This document shows positions 35,843 through 44,910 of a DNA stretch of 64,000 bases, in pieces. A model generated the notes under the pieces. The model was given only the letters and a program-made list of their open reading frames with translations. It ran no database searches and was not told the DNA's origin. The stretch's first letter is position 1. The number at the start of each line of letters is the position of its first letter. A program made the position numbers and the translations under genes. Source of the stretch: Streptomyces cadmiisoli (GTDB lineage: Bacteria; Actinomycetota; Actinomycetes; Streptomycetales; Streptomycetaceae); contig NZ_CP030073.1 in the NCBI RefSeq assembly GCF_003261055.1, positions 7,626,001 through 7,690,000 of the forward strand, read 5' to 3'.

Positions 35843-36892
35843 CGGACGGTCACCGGGGGCGACCTTCTCCCGCCCGGGTGACTCCTCGGTCAGCGGACGG
35901 GCCGTCGCCAGACCCGCGAGCAGACCCGCCCCGACCGACACGGCGGTGAAGCTCAGGGCGTTGCCGACCGCGGCGACGGCGGCGAGGGCCGTGAGCGCCG
36001 CCCCCGCGGTGAGTGCCACCGGGGTGGGCCGCCCGGTGCGCCACAGCGTGTAGAGCACCCAGCAGAAGGCCGCCGCCAGCAGCGCCACGCCGACGACTCC
36101 CTGCTCGGCGGCCTGCTGCAGGAAGGCCGAGTGGGGTTTGCCGTCCGACAGCGGCGACGCCGTCGCGGTGGGGCTCAGCTCTCCGAAGCGCCCGGGTCCC
36201 ACCCCCAGGAACTCCGTACGGGCCATGCCCAGCGCGTCCTGCCACAGCGCCACCCGGTGCCGGGTCAGCGGACCCTCCAGCGCCGTGGCGAGCCCTTCGG
36301 GCAGCACACTCCCGGCGACCGCCCAGCTCCCGGTGGTCACCAGGGCCGCCGCCAGGGCGAGCCCGGCGATGCCGAGGCCGCGGTGGTTCATCCGACCGGC
36401 GGCAAGGGAGCAGAGCAGAACCGCGGAGCAGGCCAGCGCCCCGGCGACCGAGCCGAGCGCCGCCGCGGTGAGCGCGATCCCCGCGGCCAGCAGCCGCAGC
36501 GCCAGGCGCAGTGCGGGAAGAGAAGTCGACCAGGCGGCGCAGCAGGCGGCACCGGCCGACAGGGCCAGCAGCGCGGCGGTGGCTCCCACGTGGCCCAGCG
36601 GCATGCCGGGCTGCGGTCCCGGGGCCAGATGCGGAACGGTGACCGTCAGTGTGAGCCCGGCGAGCGCTCCGGCTGCGGGCGCCACGACCGGGGCGAGCGC
36701 CCCGCAGATCCGCCCCGCGGCGTAACCGGCGGCGACCGCCAGTACCGCGAGCAGCACACCCTCCGGGCGCCCGCCGTGCACCGTCGCCGTGATCAGCGCC
36801 CAGACGGCGCAGGCCCCGAGGACCACCACACCCATGGCGTCGGAAACGTTGCGTCTGTCGCCGTCCGCGTCCGCACCGGCCACGGACTCCAT
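35834..36892 (-). CDS. O-antigen ligase-like membrane protein (Wzy_C)
   Basis: A 352-aa, roughly 10-TM protein. The conserved Wzy_C loop is present: FLGVGPGRFGELSP, then KPHSAFLQQAAEQGVVGVALL. Such ligases or polymerases join polysaccharide or glycan units on the outer face of the membrane. In Gram-positive bacteria the polymer is not lipopolysaccharide, so the substrate is unknown. ATG 36892 (MESVAGADADGDRRNVSDA) is the chosen start. It is divergent from lnt. Confidence 0.83.
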   Translation of the reverse strand: MESVAGADADGDRRNVSDAMGVVVLGACAVWALITATVHGGRPEGVLLAVLAVAAGYAAGRICGALAPVVAPAAGALAGLTLTVTVPHLAPGPQPGMPLGHVGATAALLALSAGAACCAAWSTSLPALRLALRLLAAGIALTAAALGSVAGALACSAVLLCSLAAGRMNHRGLGIAGLALAAALVTTGSWAVAGSVLPEGLATALEGPLTRHRVALWQDALGMARTEFLGVGPGRFGELSPTATASPLSDGKPHSAFLQQAAEQGVVGVALLAAAFCWVLYTLWRTGRPTPVALTAGAALTALAAVAAVGNALSFTAVSVGAGLLAGLATARPLTEESPGREKVAPGDRPAR

Positions 36893-37122
36893 CCCTGTGG
36901 AACCCACCCGTCCCCCCGAAACCCGGCCGCCCCCGACCCGTGACGGGCCCGGCCGTCCCGTCCTGCGAGCTGGGCCCCGGCACACGTTAACGGCTGATGG
37001 GCGGTTTGTGGATGACTGGCACCGAGTTGTGCAGGAACGTTGCGGCAACGACCGGGTGGAGCACGCCCGACGCCCCGCCACCGCGTTGCCGCACGTGAAG
37101 CCGACCGCCGTACACTCCCGGG

Positions 37123-38736
37123 GTGACCGTCACCGCAACCTCCGTGGACGAATCGGGCGCCGTACCCGCCCGGACCGAGCCCCAGCCGCGCGTCGCACGG
37201 CTGCTGCACGGCCTCGTCCCGGCCGCCGCAGCGGCACTCTCCGGAGTGCTGCTCTACGTCAGCTTCCCGCCGCGCACCCTGTGGTGGCTCGCCCTGCCTG
37301 CCTTCGGCGTCTTCGGCTGGGTGCTGCGCGGGCGCGGCTGGAAGGCGGCACTCGGCCTCGGCTACCTCTTCGGCCTCGGCTTCCTGCTGCCGCTGCTGGT
37401 GTGGACCGGGGTGGAGGTCGGCCCGGGGCCCTGGCTCGCCCTGGTGGTGATCGAGGCGGTCTTCGTCGCCCTGGTGGGCGTGGGCGTCGCCGCGGTGTCC
37501 CGGCTGCCGGGCTGGCCGGTGTGGGCGGCCGCGGTCTGGGTCGCCGGTGAGGCGGCACGCGCGCGCGTGCCGTTCAACGGCTTCCCCTGGGGCAAGATCG
37601 CCTTCGGCCAGGCGGACGGGGTGTTCCTCCCGCTCGCCGCGGTCGGCGGCACACCGGTTCTCGGCTTCGCGGTCGTCCTGTGCGGCTTCGGCCTGTACGA
37701 CATCGTCCGTCTGGTGGCGGAGGGATGCCGCACGCACGTGGTACGGCGGGGGGCCGCTGCGGTCGCGCTGCTCAGTGCGGCCGTACCGCTGCTGGGGGCG
37801 TTCGCCGCCCGCGCTTTGGTGAGCGACCGCGCCGAGGACGGCACCGCGACCGTCGCGGTGATCCAGGGCAACGTGCCCCGCGCGGGCCTCGACTTCAACG
37901 CCCAGCGGCGTGCCGTGCTCGACCACCACGTCCGCGAGACCGAACGGCTGGCCGCCGAGGTCGCGGCGGGCCGGGCCCCCGAGCCCGACTTCGTGCTCTG
38001 GCCGGAGAACTCCTCCGACATCGACCCCTTCGCCAACCCCGACGCCTACGGCGTCATCGAGACCGCGGTCAAGGCGATCGGCGCGCCCGTCTCCGTCGGC
38101 GGAGTCGTCGAGCGCGACGGCCGGCTCCTCAACGAGCAGATCCTCTGGGACCCCGAGAAGGGTCCGATCGACACCTACGACAAACGGCAGATCCAGCCGT
38201 TCGGCGAGTACCTCCCGCTGCGCTCCCTGCTGGACGCGATCAACAAGGACTGGACCGGCATGGTCCGCCAGGACTTCAGCCGGGGCGCCGAGCCGGGCGT
38301 CTTCACCATGGACGGCGCCGAAGTCGGCCTCGCCACCTGCTACGAGGCGGCGTTCGACTGGGCCGTGCGCGACACCGTCACCGGCGGCGCCCAGATCATC
38401 TCCGTGCCGAGCAACAACGCCACCTTCGACCGCAGCGAGATGACCTACCAGCAGCTCGCGATGTCCCGCATCCGGGCCGTCGAGCACAGCCGCACCGTCA
38501 CGGTGCCGGTGACCAGCGGCGTCAGCGCGATCATCATGCCCGACGGCGAGATCACCCGGCGGACGGGGATGTTCGTCGCCGACTCGCTCGTGCAGGAGGT
38601 GCCGCTGCGCTCCTCCCGGACACCCGCCACACAGCTCGGCATCGTGCCGGAGCTCGCCCTGGTGCTCGTCGCGGCCGGCGGTCTGGGCTGGGCGGTCGCC
38701 GCGGGTGTGCGCGGACGGCGCGCGGGTGGCGTGTAG
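37123..38736 (+). CDS. lnt: Apolipoprotein N-acyltransferase
   Basis: A 537-aa protein with about six to seven N-terminal TM helices and a C-terminal nitrilase domain. The catalytic triad is visible as Glu295 (VLWPENSSD), Lys354 (YDKRQIQPFGEYLP) and Cys406 (LATCYEAAFDW). It should add the third acyl chain to the N-terminal Cys of lipoproteins at the outer face of the membrane. Streptomyces is unusual among Gram-positives in having Lnt. A dolichol-phosphate mannose synthase gene (ppm), often next to lnt in actinobacteria, is not seen here, so this may be a second copy. GTG 37123 start. Confidence 0.94.
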   Translation: MTVTATSVDESGAVPARTEPQPRVARLLHGLVPAAAAALSGVLLYVSFPPRTLWWLALPAFGVFGWVLRGRGWKAALGLGYLFGLGFLLPLLVWTGVEVGPGPWLALVVIEAVFVALVGVGVAAVSRLPGWPVWAAAVWVAGEAARARVPFNGFPWGKIAFGQADGVFLPLAAVGGTPVLGFAVVLCGFGLYDIVRLVAEGCRTHVVRRGAAAVALLSAAVPLLGAFAARALVSDRAEDGTATVAVIQGNVPRAGLDFNAQRRAVLDHHVRETERLAAEVAAGRAPEPDFVLWPENSSDIDPFANPDAYGVIETAVKAIGAPVSVGGVVERDGRLLNEQILWDPEKGPIDTYDKRQIQPFGEYLPLRSLLDAINKDWTGMVRQDFSRGAEPGVFTMDGAEVGLATCYEAAFDWAVRDTVTGGAQIISVPSNNATFDRSEMTYQQLAMSRIRAVEHSRTVTVPVTSGVSAIIMPDGEITRRTGMFVADSLVQEVPLRSSRTPATQLGIVPELALVLVAAGGLGWAVAAGVRGRRAGGV

Positions 38737-38803
38737 CGGTACGCCCGCCGTACGCCCCGCGAACCGACAGGAGGCCCGGTGCGCAGCCCGTTAGGGTCGC
38801 TCC

Positions 38804-39283
38804 ATGGCTACTCCTGACTTCATCCGCGGCCTGCGGGTCTCCGCCGGGCATCAGCTGCTGTGGCTTCCCGGGGTCACCGCCGTCGTCTTCGACGAGGACG
38901 GCAGAGTGCTGCTGGGCCGCCGGGCGGACACCGGCAGATGGTCGCTGATCGGCGGGATCCCCGACCCGGGGGAGCAGCCCGCGGCCTGCGCCGTGCGGGA
39001 GGTCCACGAGGAGACGGCGGTGCACTGCGTGCCCGAGCGCGTCGTACTGGTCCAGGCGCTGAAGCCGGTCACCTACGACAACGGCGACATGTGCCAGTAC
39101 ATGGACATCACGTTCCGCTGCCGGGCCGTCGGCGGTGAGGCACGTGTCAACGACGACGAGTCGCTGGACGTCGGCTGGTTCGACATCGATGCCCTGCCCG
39201 AGCTCCACGAGTTCGGGCTGCTGCGGATCAAGCAGTCCCTGTCCGATGCCCCCACATGGTTCGACACTACGAGTTTCGAATGA
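38804..39283 (+). CDS. Nudix hydrolase
   Basis: A 159-aa protein with a nearly canonical Nudix box: GIPDPGEQPAACAVREVHEE then TAV, matching Gx5Ex7REUxEExGU with Ala for the second-last Gly. The box binds the magnesium ions that hydrolyse nucleoside diphosphates linked to another group. The sequence QLLWLPGVTAVVFDEDGRVLLGRR (in parts) is typical of the ADP-ribose/NTP-type enzymes of Streptomyces. Substrate unknown. Confidence 0.9.
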   Translation: MATPDFIRGLRVSAGHQLLWLPGVTAVVFDEDGRVLLGRRADTGRWSLIGGIPDPGEQPAACAVREVHEETAVHCVPERVVLVQALKPVTYDNGDMCQYMDITFRCRAVGGEARVNDDESLDVGWFDIDALPELHEFGLLRIKQSLSDAPTWFDTTSFE

Positions 39284-39337
39284 AGTATGGGTTCTGAGCA
39301 CATGGGGCGGGGTGCGCGGGCTGCCTAGGGTCGAGCC

Positions 39338-40138
39338 ATGACCCCGACCCCCACTCCTGCGGGCGCCCTCGCCCCCTCGCTCGACCTCGGCGGCCGCACG
39401 GCCCTGGTCACCGGTGCCGCCGGCGGCATCGGCCGCGCCTGTGTGCTGCGGCTGGCCGTCGCCGGGGCGAAGGTCAGAGCCGTGGACCGGGACGCCGCGG
39501 GACTGGAGTCACTCGCCGAGCGGGCGGCGGGACTGCCGGGCACCGTGGAACCCCGTGTCCTGGATCTGACCGATCTCGACGCCGCCGAGCAGGCCGCCGC
39601 CGGCACCGACGTCCTCGTCAACAACGCGGGGCTGCAACTGGTCCGGCCGATCGAGGATTTCCCGCCGGACGTCTTCCACACGGTGCTCACCGTGATGCTG
39701 GAGGCGCCGTTCCGGCTGATCCGCGGCGCGCTGCCCCACATGTACGGGCAGGGCTGGGGACGCATCGTGAACATCTCCTCGGTGCACGGCCTGCGCGCCT
39801 CCCCCTTCAAGGCGGCGTACGTGGCCGCCAAGCACGGTCTGGAAGGGCTGTCCAAGACCGCCGCGCTGGAGGGCGCGCCGCACGGGGTCACGTCCAACTG
39901 TGTGAACCCCGCCTATGTGCGCACGCCCCTGGTCGAGAAGCAGCTCGCCGACCAGGCCCACGCCCACGGCGTCCCGGCCGAACGCGTCCTGTCCGAGGTC
40001 CTGCTCCAGGACAGCGCCGTCAAACGGCTCATCGAACCCGAGGAGGTCGCCGAGGCGGTCGGCTATCTGTGCGGCCCGCAGGCGTCCTTCGTCACGGGCA
40101 CGTCGCTGGTCCTCGACGGCGGCTGGACAGCGCACTAG
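39338..40138 (+). CDS. 3-hydroxybutyrate dehydrogenase-like SDR
   Basis: A 266-aa short-chain dehydrogenase: TGAAGGIGRACV (NAD(P) binding), DVLVNNAGLQ, the catalytic Ser in VNISSVHGLRAS, and YVAAKHGL. The segments NISSVHGLRASPFKAAYVAA, NCVNPAYVRTPLVEKQL and DSAVKRLIEPEEVAEAV fit the 3-hydroxybutyrate dehydrogenase branch, which oxidises D-3-hydroxybutyrate to acetoacetate with NAD. Motifs and length support this more than a generic SDR. ATG 39338. The GAF/PucR regulator follows 146 bp later and may control use of this or another acid. Confidence 0.88.
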   Translation: MTPTPTPAGALAPSLDLGGRTALVTGAAGGIGRACVLRLAVAGAKVRAVDRDAAGLESLAERAAGLPGTVEPRVLDLTDLDAAEQAAAGTDVLVNNAGLQLVRPIEDFPPDVFHTVLTVMLEAPFRLIRGALPHMYGQGWGRIVNISSVHGLRASPFKAAYVAAKHGLEGLSKTAALEGAPHGVTSNCVNPAYVRTPLVEKQLADQAHAHGVPAERVLSEVLLQDSAVKRLIEPEEVAEAVGYLCGPQASFVTGTSLVLDGGWTAH

Positions 40139-40284
40139 TGCCGCGGCACCGGAGCGCCCTCCGACGGACCCCGTCCACGTCCGGACGCCGGGCGCACACG
40201 CTCGCGGCGCCGGGCCCGGACCCCGGCACGGACGAGGCCCCGGGCGCCCCGAGTTCTCCACAGGGCTGACGGGGCGCGCGGGCG

Positions 40285-42249
40285 ATGGTGAATCCTGTGA
40301 GCATGTCCCGCGATCACGCGCAGTCCGCCGAGCGCCCCGCACCCGACGCCGGGCCGGCTCCCGGCGGCACCGAGGCGCCGTTCCTGGAGCTGCTGGCCTG
40401 CGGCGCGTCGGCCGACGCCTTCGAGGAGCCGCTGCTGCGCGCCCGCGCCGAGGGCCGGTCCGCCGAGCGGATCACCGCGCTCGAACACGCCAAGCTGCTC
40501 GCCCTGCGCGTCCGGTCGGAGCTGGAGGGCCGCCGCCGCCGCGAAGCCGAACTGTCGGCGCTGTTCGAGACCGCCCACGACCTGGCCGGACTGCGTGACC
40601 TGGACGCCGTGCTCCAGGCGATCGTGCAGCGCGCCCGGTCCCTGCTCGGCACCGACGTCGCCTACCTCAGCCTCAACGACCCCGCGCGCGGCGACACCTA
40701 CATGCGCGTGACCGAGGGCTCGGTCGCGGCCCGCTTCCAGCAGCTGCGGCTCGGGATGGGGGAGGGGCTCGGCGGCCTCGTCGCCCAGACCGCCCGCCCG
40801 TACGTCACCGACGACTACTTCAAGGACGAGCGCTTCCAGCACACCGTCACCATCGACACCGGTGTGCGGGACGAAGGCCTGGTCGCCATCCTCGGGGTCC
40901 CCCTCATGCTCGGCCACCATGTGATCGGCGTCCTCTTCGCCGCCGACCGGCGCGCCCGGGTCTTCGAGCGGGCGCAGATCGCCCTGCTCGGCTCCTTCGC
41001 CGCGCTCGCCGCGGCGGCCATCGACACGGCCAATCTGCTCACCGAGACCCGCTCCGCCCTTGCCGACCTGGAGCGCGCCAACGAGATCATCCAGGACCGC
41101 AGCGGTGTCATCGAACGTGCCTCCGAGGTGCACGACCGGCTCGCCGAACTGGTGCTGCGCGGCGGCGGGGTGCACGACGTGGCCGCCGCCGTCTCCGAGG
41201 TGCTCGGCGGCACCGTCGCGTTCAGCGACGCCGACGCGGCACCGGCGCGTGCCGTGGAGGCGTCCCGCACGGAGGGCCGCGCGGTGCGGCACGAGGACGA
41301 CTGGATCGCGGCCGTCGCCGCGGGCGGCGAACTGTTCGGTGCCCTCGTGCTGCGCGGTCACCCCCGTCTCGACCCGGTCGACCAGCGCACCCTGGAACGG
41401 GCCGCGATGGTCACCTCCCTGCTGCTGCTCGCCCGCCGGTCCGCCGCCGAGGCCGAACAGCGCGTCCGCGGCGAGCTGCTCGACGATCTGCTCGACGCCC
41501 GCGACCGCGACCCGCGCCTGCTGCGCGAACGGGCCTCCCGGCTGCACGCCGACCTGGCGGCCACCCACGTCGTGCTGGCGGCCCGCCTGGACGGCGCGAC
41601 GGCCGACGCCGACCACGAGGCCGACGCCCGGCGACGTCTGTGGTCCGCCGCGTCCCACCTCGCCGCCACCCGGCACGGACTGGCCGCCGCCCGCGACGGC
41701 GGCACCGTCCTGCTGCTGCCCCTGGAACCCGGCGACACGGCCACCGGCCTGGCCCGCCGTACCGCCCGGCAGCTGGGCACCGCCGTCCACGAGACGGTCA
41801 CGGTGGGCGCGTCCGCGCCGGTCGAGGACCTCAGCGCCCGCCCCGACCGCGTCGCCGCCGCCTACCAGGAGGGCCGCCGCTGCCTGGACGCCCTCCGCCT
41901 CCTCGGCCGCACCGGGGACGGCGCCGCCGCGGAGGACTTCGGCTTCCTCGGGCTGCTCCTGGCCGGCGACCGGGACATCGCGGGTTTCGTCGACCGCACC
42001 ATCGGTCAGGTCGTCGCCTACGACGAGCGGCGCGGCACCGATCTGGTCCGCACCCTCGAGGCGTACTTCGCCTGCGGCATGAGCCCCGCCCGTACGAAGG
42101 ACGCACTGCACGTCCACGTCAACACCGTCGCCCAGCGGCTGGAGCGCGTCGGCCGGCTGCTCGGCGACGACTGGCAGAGCCCCGCCCGCGCGCTGGAGAT
42201 CCAGCTCGCCCTGCGCCTGCACTGTCTGGCCGCCACCGCACAGCACTGA
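40285..42249 (+). CDS. GAF-domain PucR-type transcriptional regulator
   Basis: A 654-aa protein. A short leader helix precedes a GAF domain (about residues 90-250: LFETAHDLAGLRDLDAVLQA to GVLFAADRRARVFE). A long coiled linker and a middle domain lead to the C-terminal PucR helix-turn-helix (LVRTLEAYFACGMSPARTKD to NTVAQRLERVGRLLG). Members sense small metabolites in the GAF domain and activate catabolic operons. ATG 40285 is used; the ATG at 40303 is also credible. Neighbours are the hydroxybutyrate-type dehydrogenase upstream and, convergent, an MHS-type transporter, both possible targets. Confidence 0.86.
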   Translation: MVNPVSMSRDHAQSAERPAPDAGPAPGGTEAPFLELLACGASADAFEEPLLRARAEGRSAERITALEHAKLLALRVRSELEGRRRREAELSALFETAHDLAGLRDLDAVLQAIVQRARSLLGTDVAYLSLNDPARGDTYMRVTEGSVAARFQQLRLGMGEGLGGLVAQTARPYVTDDYFKDERFQHTVTIDTGVRDEGLVAILGVPLMLGHHVIGVLFAADRRARVFERAQIALLGSFAALAAAAIDTANLLTETRSALADLERANEIIQDRSGVIERASEVHDRLAELVLRGGGVHDVAAAVSEVLGGTVAFSDADAAPARAVEASRTEGRAVRHEDDWIAAVAAGGELFGALVLRGHPRLDPVDQRTLERAAMVTSLLLLARRSAAEAEQRVRGELLDDLLDARDRDPRLLRERASRLHADLAATHVVLAARLDGATADADHEADARRRLWSAASHLAATRHGLAAARDGGTVLLLPLEPGDTATGLARRTARQLGTAVHETVTVGASAPVEDLSARPDRVAAAYQEGRRCLDALRLLGRTGDGAAAEDFGFLGLLLAGDRDIAGFVDRTIGQVVAYDERRGTDLVRTLEAYFACGMSPARTKDALHVHVNTVAQRLERVGRLLGDDWQSPARALEIQLALRLHCLAATAQH

Positions 42250-42276
42250 CCCCCGCACGCGCAGTGCGTACGGGGG
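42250..42276. terminator. Bidirectional terminator between convergent genes
   Basis: CCCCCG...ACGC pairs with GCGT...CGGGGG with one mismatch and a 5-base loop. It lies 1 bp after the regulator stop and 17 bp before the transporter stop, so it serves both genes. Confidence 0.65.
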
Positions 42277-42293
42277 CCGTCGGCCTCGCCGGG

Positions 42294-43679
42294 TCAGACG
42301 CGGTGCGCGTCGCGCGTCCGGGAGGTGGGGGTGGCCGCCGCGTCGGAGGGTCCGATGTCGGCGAGGTCCCGGTTGCGGGTCTCCTTGGCGAGCGCCACGG
42401 CGACGATCGTCAGGAGCGCGGCGGCGATCACGTACAGGGCGATCGGCGTCGAGCTGTCGTACTCGGACAGCAGCGCGGTGGCGATCAGCGGCGCGGGCGC
42501 GCCGGCCGCGACCGAGGCGAACTGGGCGCCGATGGAGGCACCGGAGTAGCGCATCCGGGTCGCGAACATCTCGGAGAAGAAGGCGGCCTGCGGCGCGTAC
42601 ATCGCGCCGTGCATCACCAGGCCCACCGTGACGGCGAGGATCAGGTTGGCGTAGCCGCCGGAGTCGATGAGGGAGAAGAAGGGGAACATCCACAGGCCGA
42701 CGCCGACCGCGCCGATCAGATACACCGGACGGCGGCCGATGCGGTCCGACAGGGCGCCCCACAGCGGAATCACCGCGAAGTGCACGGCCGACGCGATGAG
42801 CACCGAATTGAGCGCGGTCTGCTTGGAGACCCCGGCGGAGGTGGTGGCGTAGACGAGGATGAACGCGGTGATCACGTAGTAGCTGATGTTCTCGGCCATA
42901 CGGGCGCCCATCGCCACCAGCACGTCACGCCAGTGGTGGCGCAGCACCGCGACCAGCGGGGTCTTCTCGGCGGCCTGGGTGCCGTCCGTCCTGCGTGCCT
43001 CGGCCTGTGCCAGCGCCTGCCGGAACACGGGCGACTCGTCCACGGACAGCCGGATCCACAGTCCGACGATCACCAGGACGCCGGAGAGCAGGAACGGTAT
43101 CCGCCAGCCCCAGTCGAGGAAGGCGGACTCGGACAGCAGGGCGGTCAGCAGGGACAGCACACCGGTCGCGAGAAGCTGCCCCGCGGGTGCGCCGGTCTGC
43201 GGCCATGAGGCCCAGAAGCCGCGTCGGCGCGCGTCCCCGTGCTCCGACACCAGCAGGACGGCACCGCCCCATTCGCCGCCCAGCGCGAATCCCTGCACGA
43301 GGCGCAGCACGGTGAGCAGCACCGGCGCGGCCGTGCCGATCGTGGCGTGGGTCGGCAGCAGTCCGATCGCGAAGGTCGCCCCGCCCATCAGCAACAGGCT
43401 CAGCACCAGCAGCTTCTTGCGCCCGAGCCGGTCGCCGTAGTGCCCGAAGACCAGGGCGCCGAGCGGCCTGGCGGCGAAGCCCACCGCGTACGTCAGGAAG
43501 GACAGGAGGGTGCCGACGAGCGGGTCGCTGTTCGGGAAGAACAACTCGTTGAAGACGAGGGCGGCGGCGGAACCGTAGAGGAAGAAGTCGTACCACTCGA
43601 TCGTGGTCCCGACGAGGCTGGCGCCGACGATGCGCTTGAGATTGGCGGGTGTCGGTGGAGCGGATGCTGCGGAGGCCAT
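42294..43679 (-). CDS. MHS-family proton symporter (MFS)
   Basis: A 461-aa, 12-TM transporter. TTIEWYDFFLYGSAAALVF at the start, GHYGDRLGRKKLLVLSLLLM after TM2 and LRLVQGFALGGEWGGAVLLV are signatures of the metabolite:H+ symporters such as the shikimate, citrate and proline/betaine carriers. ATG 43679 is preceded by GAGGAAG. The GntR gene lies upstream on the same strand, with a shared DNA motif before both genes. Import of an organic acid is likely, but its identity is unknown. Confidence 0.88.
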   Translation of the reverse strand: MASAASAPPTPANLKRIVGASLVGTTIEWYDFFLYGSAAALVFNELFFPNSDPLVGTLLSFLTYAVGFAARPLGALVFGHYGDRLGRKKLLVLSLLLMGGATFAIGLLPTHATIGTAAPVLLTVLRLVQGFALGGEWGGAVLLVSEHGDARRRGFWASWPQTGAPAGQLLATGVLSLLTALLSESAFLDWGWRIPFLLSGVLVIVGLWIRLSVDESPVFRQALAQAEARRTDGTQAAEKTPLVAVLRHHWRDVLVAMGARMAENISYYVITAFILVYATTSAGVSKQTALNSVLIASAVHFAVIPLWGALSDRIGRRPVYLIGAVGVGLWMFPFFSLIDSGGYANLILAVTVGLVMHGAMYAPQAAFFSEMFATRMRYSGASIGAQFASVAAGAPAPLIATALLSEYDSSTPIALYVIAAALLTIVAVALAKETRNRDLADIGPSDAAATPTSRTRDAHRV

Positions 43680-44030
43680 GGGCGCCACTTCCTCGTGTGC
43701 GGTGGGGACGGGTTGGGTGCTGGGACACCGTAGGGAAGGCGCAGGTGGAGCGGACATGTGGTGGGACTACATACTTCGGGGAGTCCATGTGCGTGGCGGC
43801 GCCATGTCTACGCCGCGCGATCCGCTGTGGCGTGATCCTTTCGGCGGCGCGAGCGGCCGGTCCGACGCGACCAGGTGCGCTGGCCTGAATCCAACATCAT
43901 ATATTGTGCATGATCTGGCTCGATGTGATGCGGCGGCAGCCCGTCACGAATTCACGCCCTGCTCATGACGTGGCGTCGGTGAAGGCCCCCCCGGGCCGAC
44001 CGGGGTGACCCTGCGGGCCGCGCAGCCCTC
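43680..44030. other. Intergenic region upstream of the MHS transporter
   Basis: 351 bases without a gene. It carries the AT-rich element at 43894-43914 and should contain the transporter promoter. No other structure stood out. Confidence 0.55.
43894..43914. promoter_or_regulatory. Candidate GntR operator, copy 1
   Basis: AACATCATATA followed by TTGTGCATGAT. ATCAT and ATGAT form the outer arms of an imperfect dyad. The first 11 bases recur exactly at 44759-44769 before the gntR gene, unusual in DNA this GC-rich. Confidence 0.45.
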
Positions 44031-44714
44031 TCAGGAGGTTTCTGCGTCCTGCCACATGCCGCGCTCCCGGAGGGTCGCGACGAGGTGGTCGGCGCTGTCG
44101 AGGATGTGCTGCTCCATGAGGGAGCGGGCCAGACGGGAGCTGCGTCGGCGGAGGGCTTCGAGGATGAGGGGGTGCTCCTCGCGGGCGGCGGTGGCCCGGC
44201 CCTCGATGCTGAGGTAGAAGCGGTCGGGCAGGTGTTTGACGACGGAGCGCAGCAGCAGGGCGAGACGCTGGGAGCCGGCGGCGAGGTTGATCTGGCGGTG
44301 GAACGCGTGGCCGTACTCGACCATGCCCTCCCGGTCACCGGACTCGACGGCCTCGTCGTGCTGCTTGACGATCGTCTCAAGCGCGTCGAGCTGTCCCTGG
44401 GTGATGTTCTCGGCCGCGCGGGCGGCGAGTTCGCCGCCGAGTTGGGCCTGGACCCAGAACAGGTCGCGGAGGTCCTGCTCGGTGAAGGGCGTGACCACGA
44501 AGCCGCGGCGGGGGACGAGTTCGACGAAGCCCTCGCCGCTGAGGGCGAGAAGCCCTTCGCGCACGGGTGTGTTGCTGACCCCCACGGCCTCGGCGATGGG
44601 CTCCATGCGCAGGAACTCGCCGGGCGCGACCTTGCCGGAGATGATCAACTCGCGGACGTGGTCGGCCACTTCTTCGGAGAGTTGCTGCCGCTTCGAGTCG
44701 CGGTCACGAGCCAT
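44031..44714 (-). CDS. GntR-family (FCD domain) transcriptional regulator
   Basis: A 227-aa protein. N-terminal winged helix (LRMEPIAEAVGVSNTPVREG, about residues 35-54) and an all-helical FCD ligand domain with the metal-binding pattern DALETIVKQHDE and HAFHRQINLAAGS. The group binds organic acids. ATG 44714 gives MARDRDSKRQQLSEEVADHV. It lies just upstream of the MHS transporter, which it probably controls. Confidence 0.88.
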   Translation of the reverse strand: MARDRDSKRQQLSEEVADHVRELIISGKVAPGEFLRMEPIAEAVGVSNTPVREGLLALSGEGFVELVPRRGFVVTPFTEQDLRDLFWVQAQLGGELAARAAENITQGQLDALETIVKQHDEAVESGDREGMVEYGHAFHRQINLAAGSQRLALLLRSVVKHLPDRFYLSIEGRATAAREEHPLILEALRRRSSRLARSLMEQHILDSADHLVATLRERGMWQDAETS

Positions 44715-44758
44715 GGACAACCTCGCCGCCATCACGCATCGGGCCCGCCAGAGACCCG

Positions 44759-44769
44759 AACATCATATA
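44759..44769. promoter_or_regulatory. Candidate GntR operator, copy 2
   Basis: AACATCATATA, 45 bases before the gntR start, identical to the element at 43894. The placement suits autoregulation. Confidence 0.42.
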
Positions 44770-44910
44770 GCGGCGGGGGGGAATGGGTCCTGGAGTGCTC
44801 AGAGAGCGGGCATATCGCGCATCATGTTCTCCGTTGTCGGGTGGGAGATGCCGGCCGCGGCACAAGGCGTGCGAAACACGGCCCGCGGACGCGCGCACCG
44901 CTCGAGGCGA

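Noticed and set aside
39338..43679. A polyhydroxybutyrate catabolic cluster
   Set aside because: Only one dehydrogenase fits. No depolymerase, thiolase or CoA transferase is nearby, and the transporter belongs with the GntR gene.
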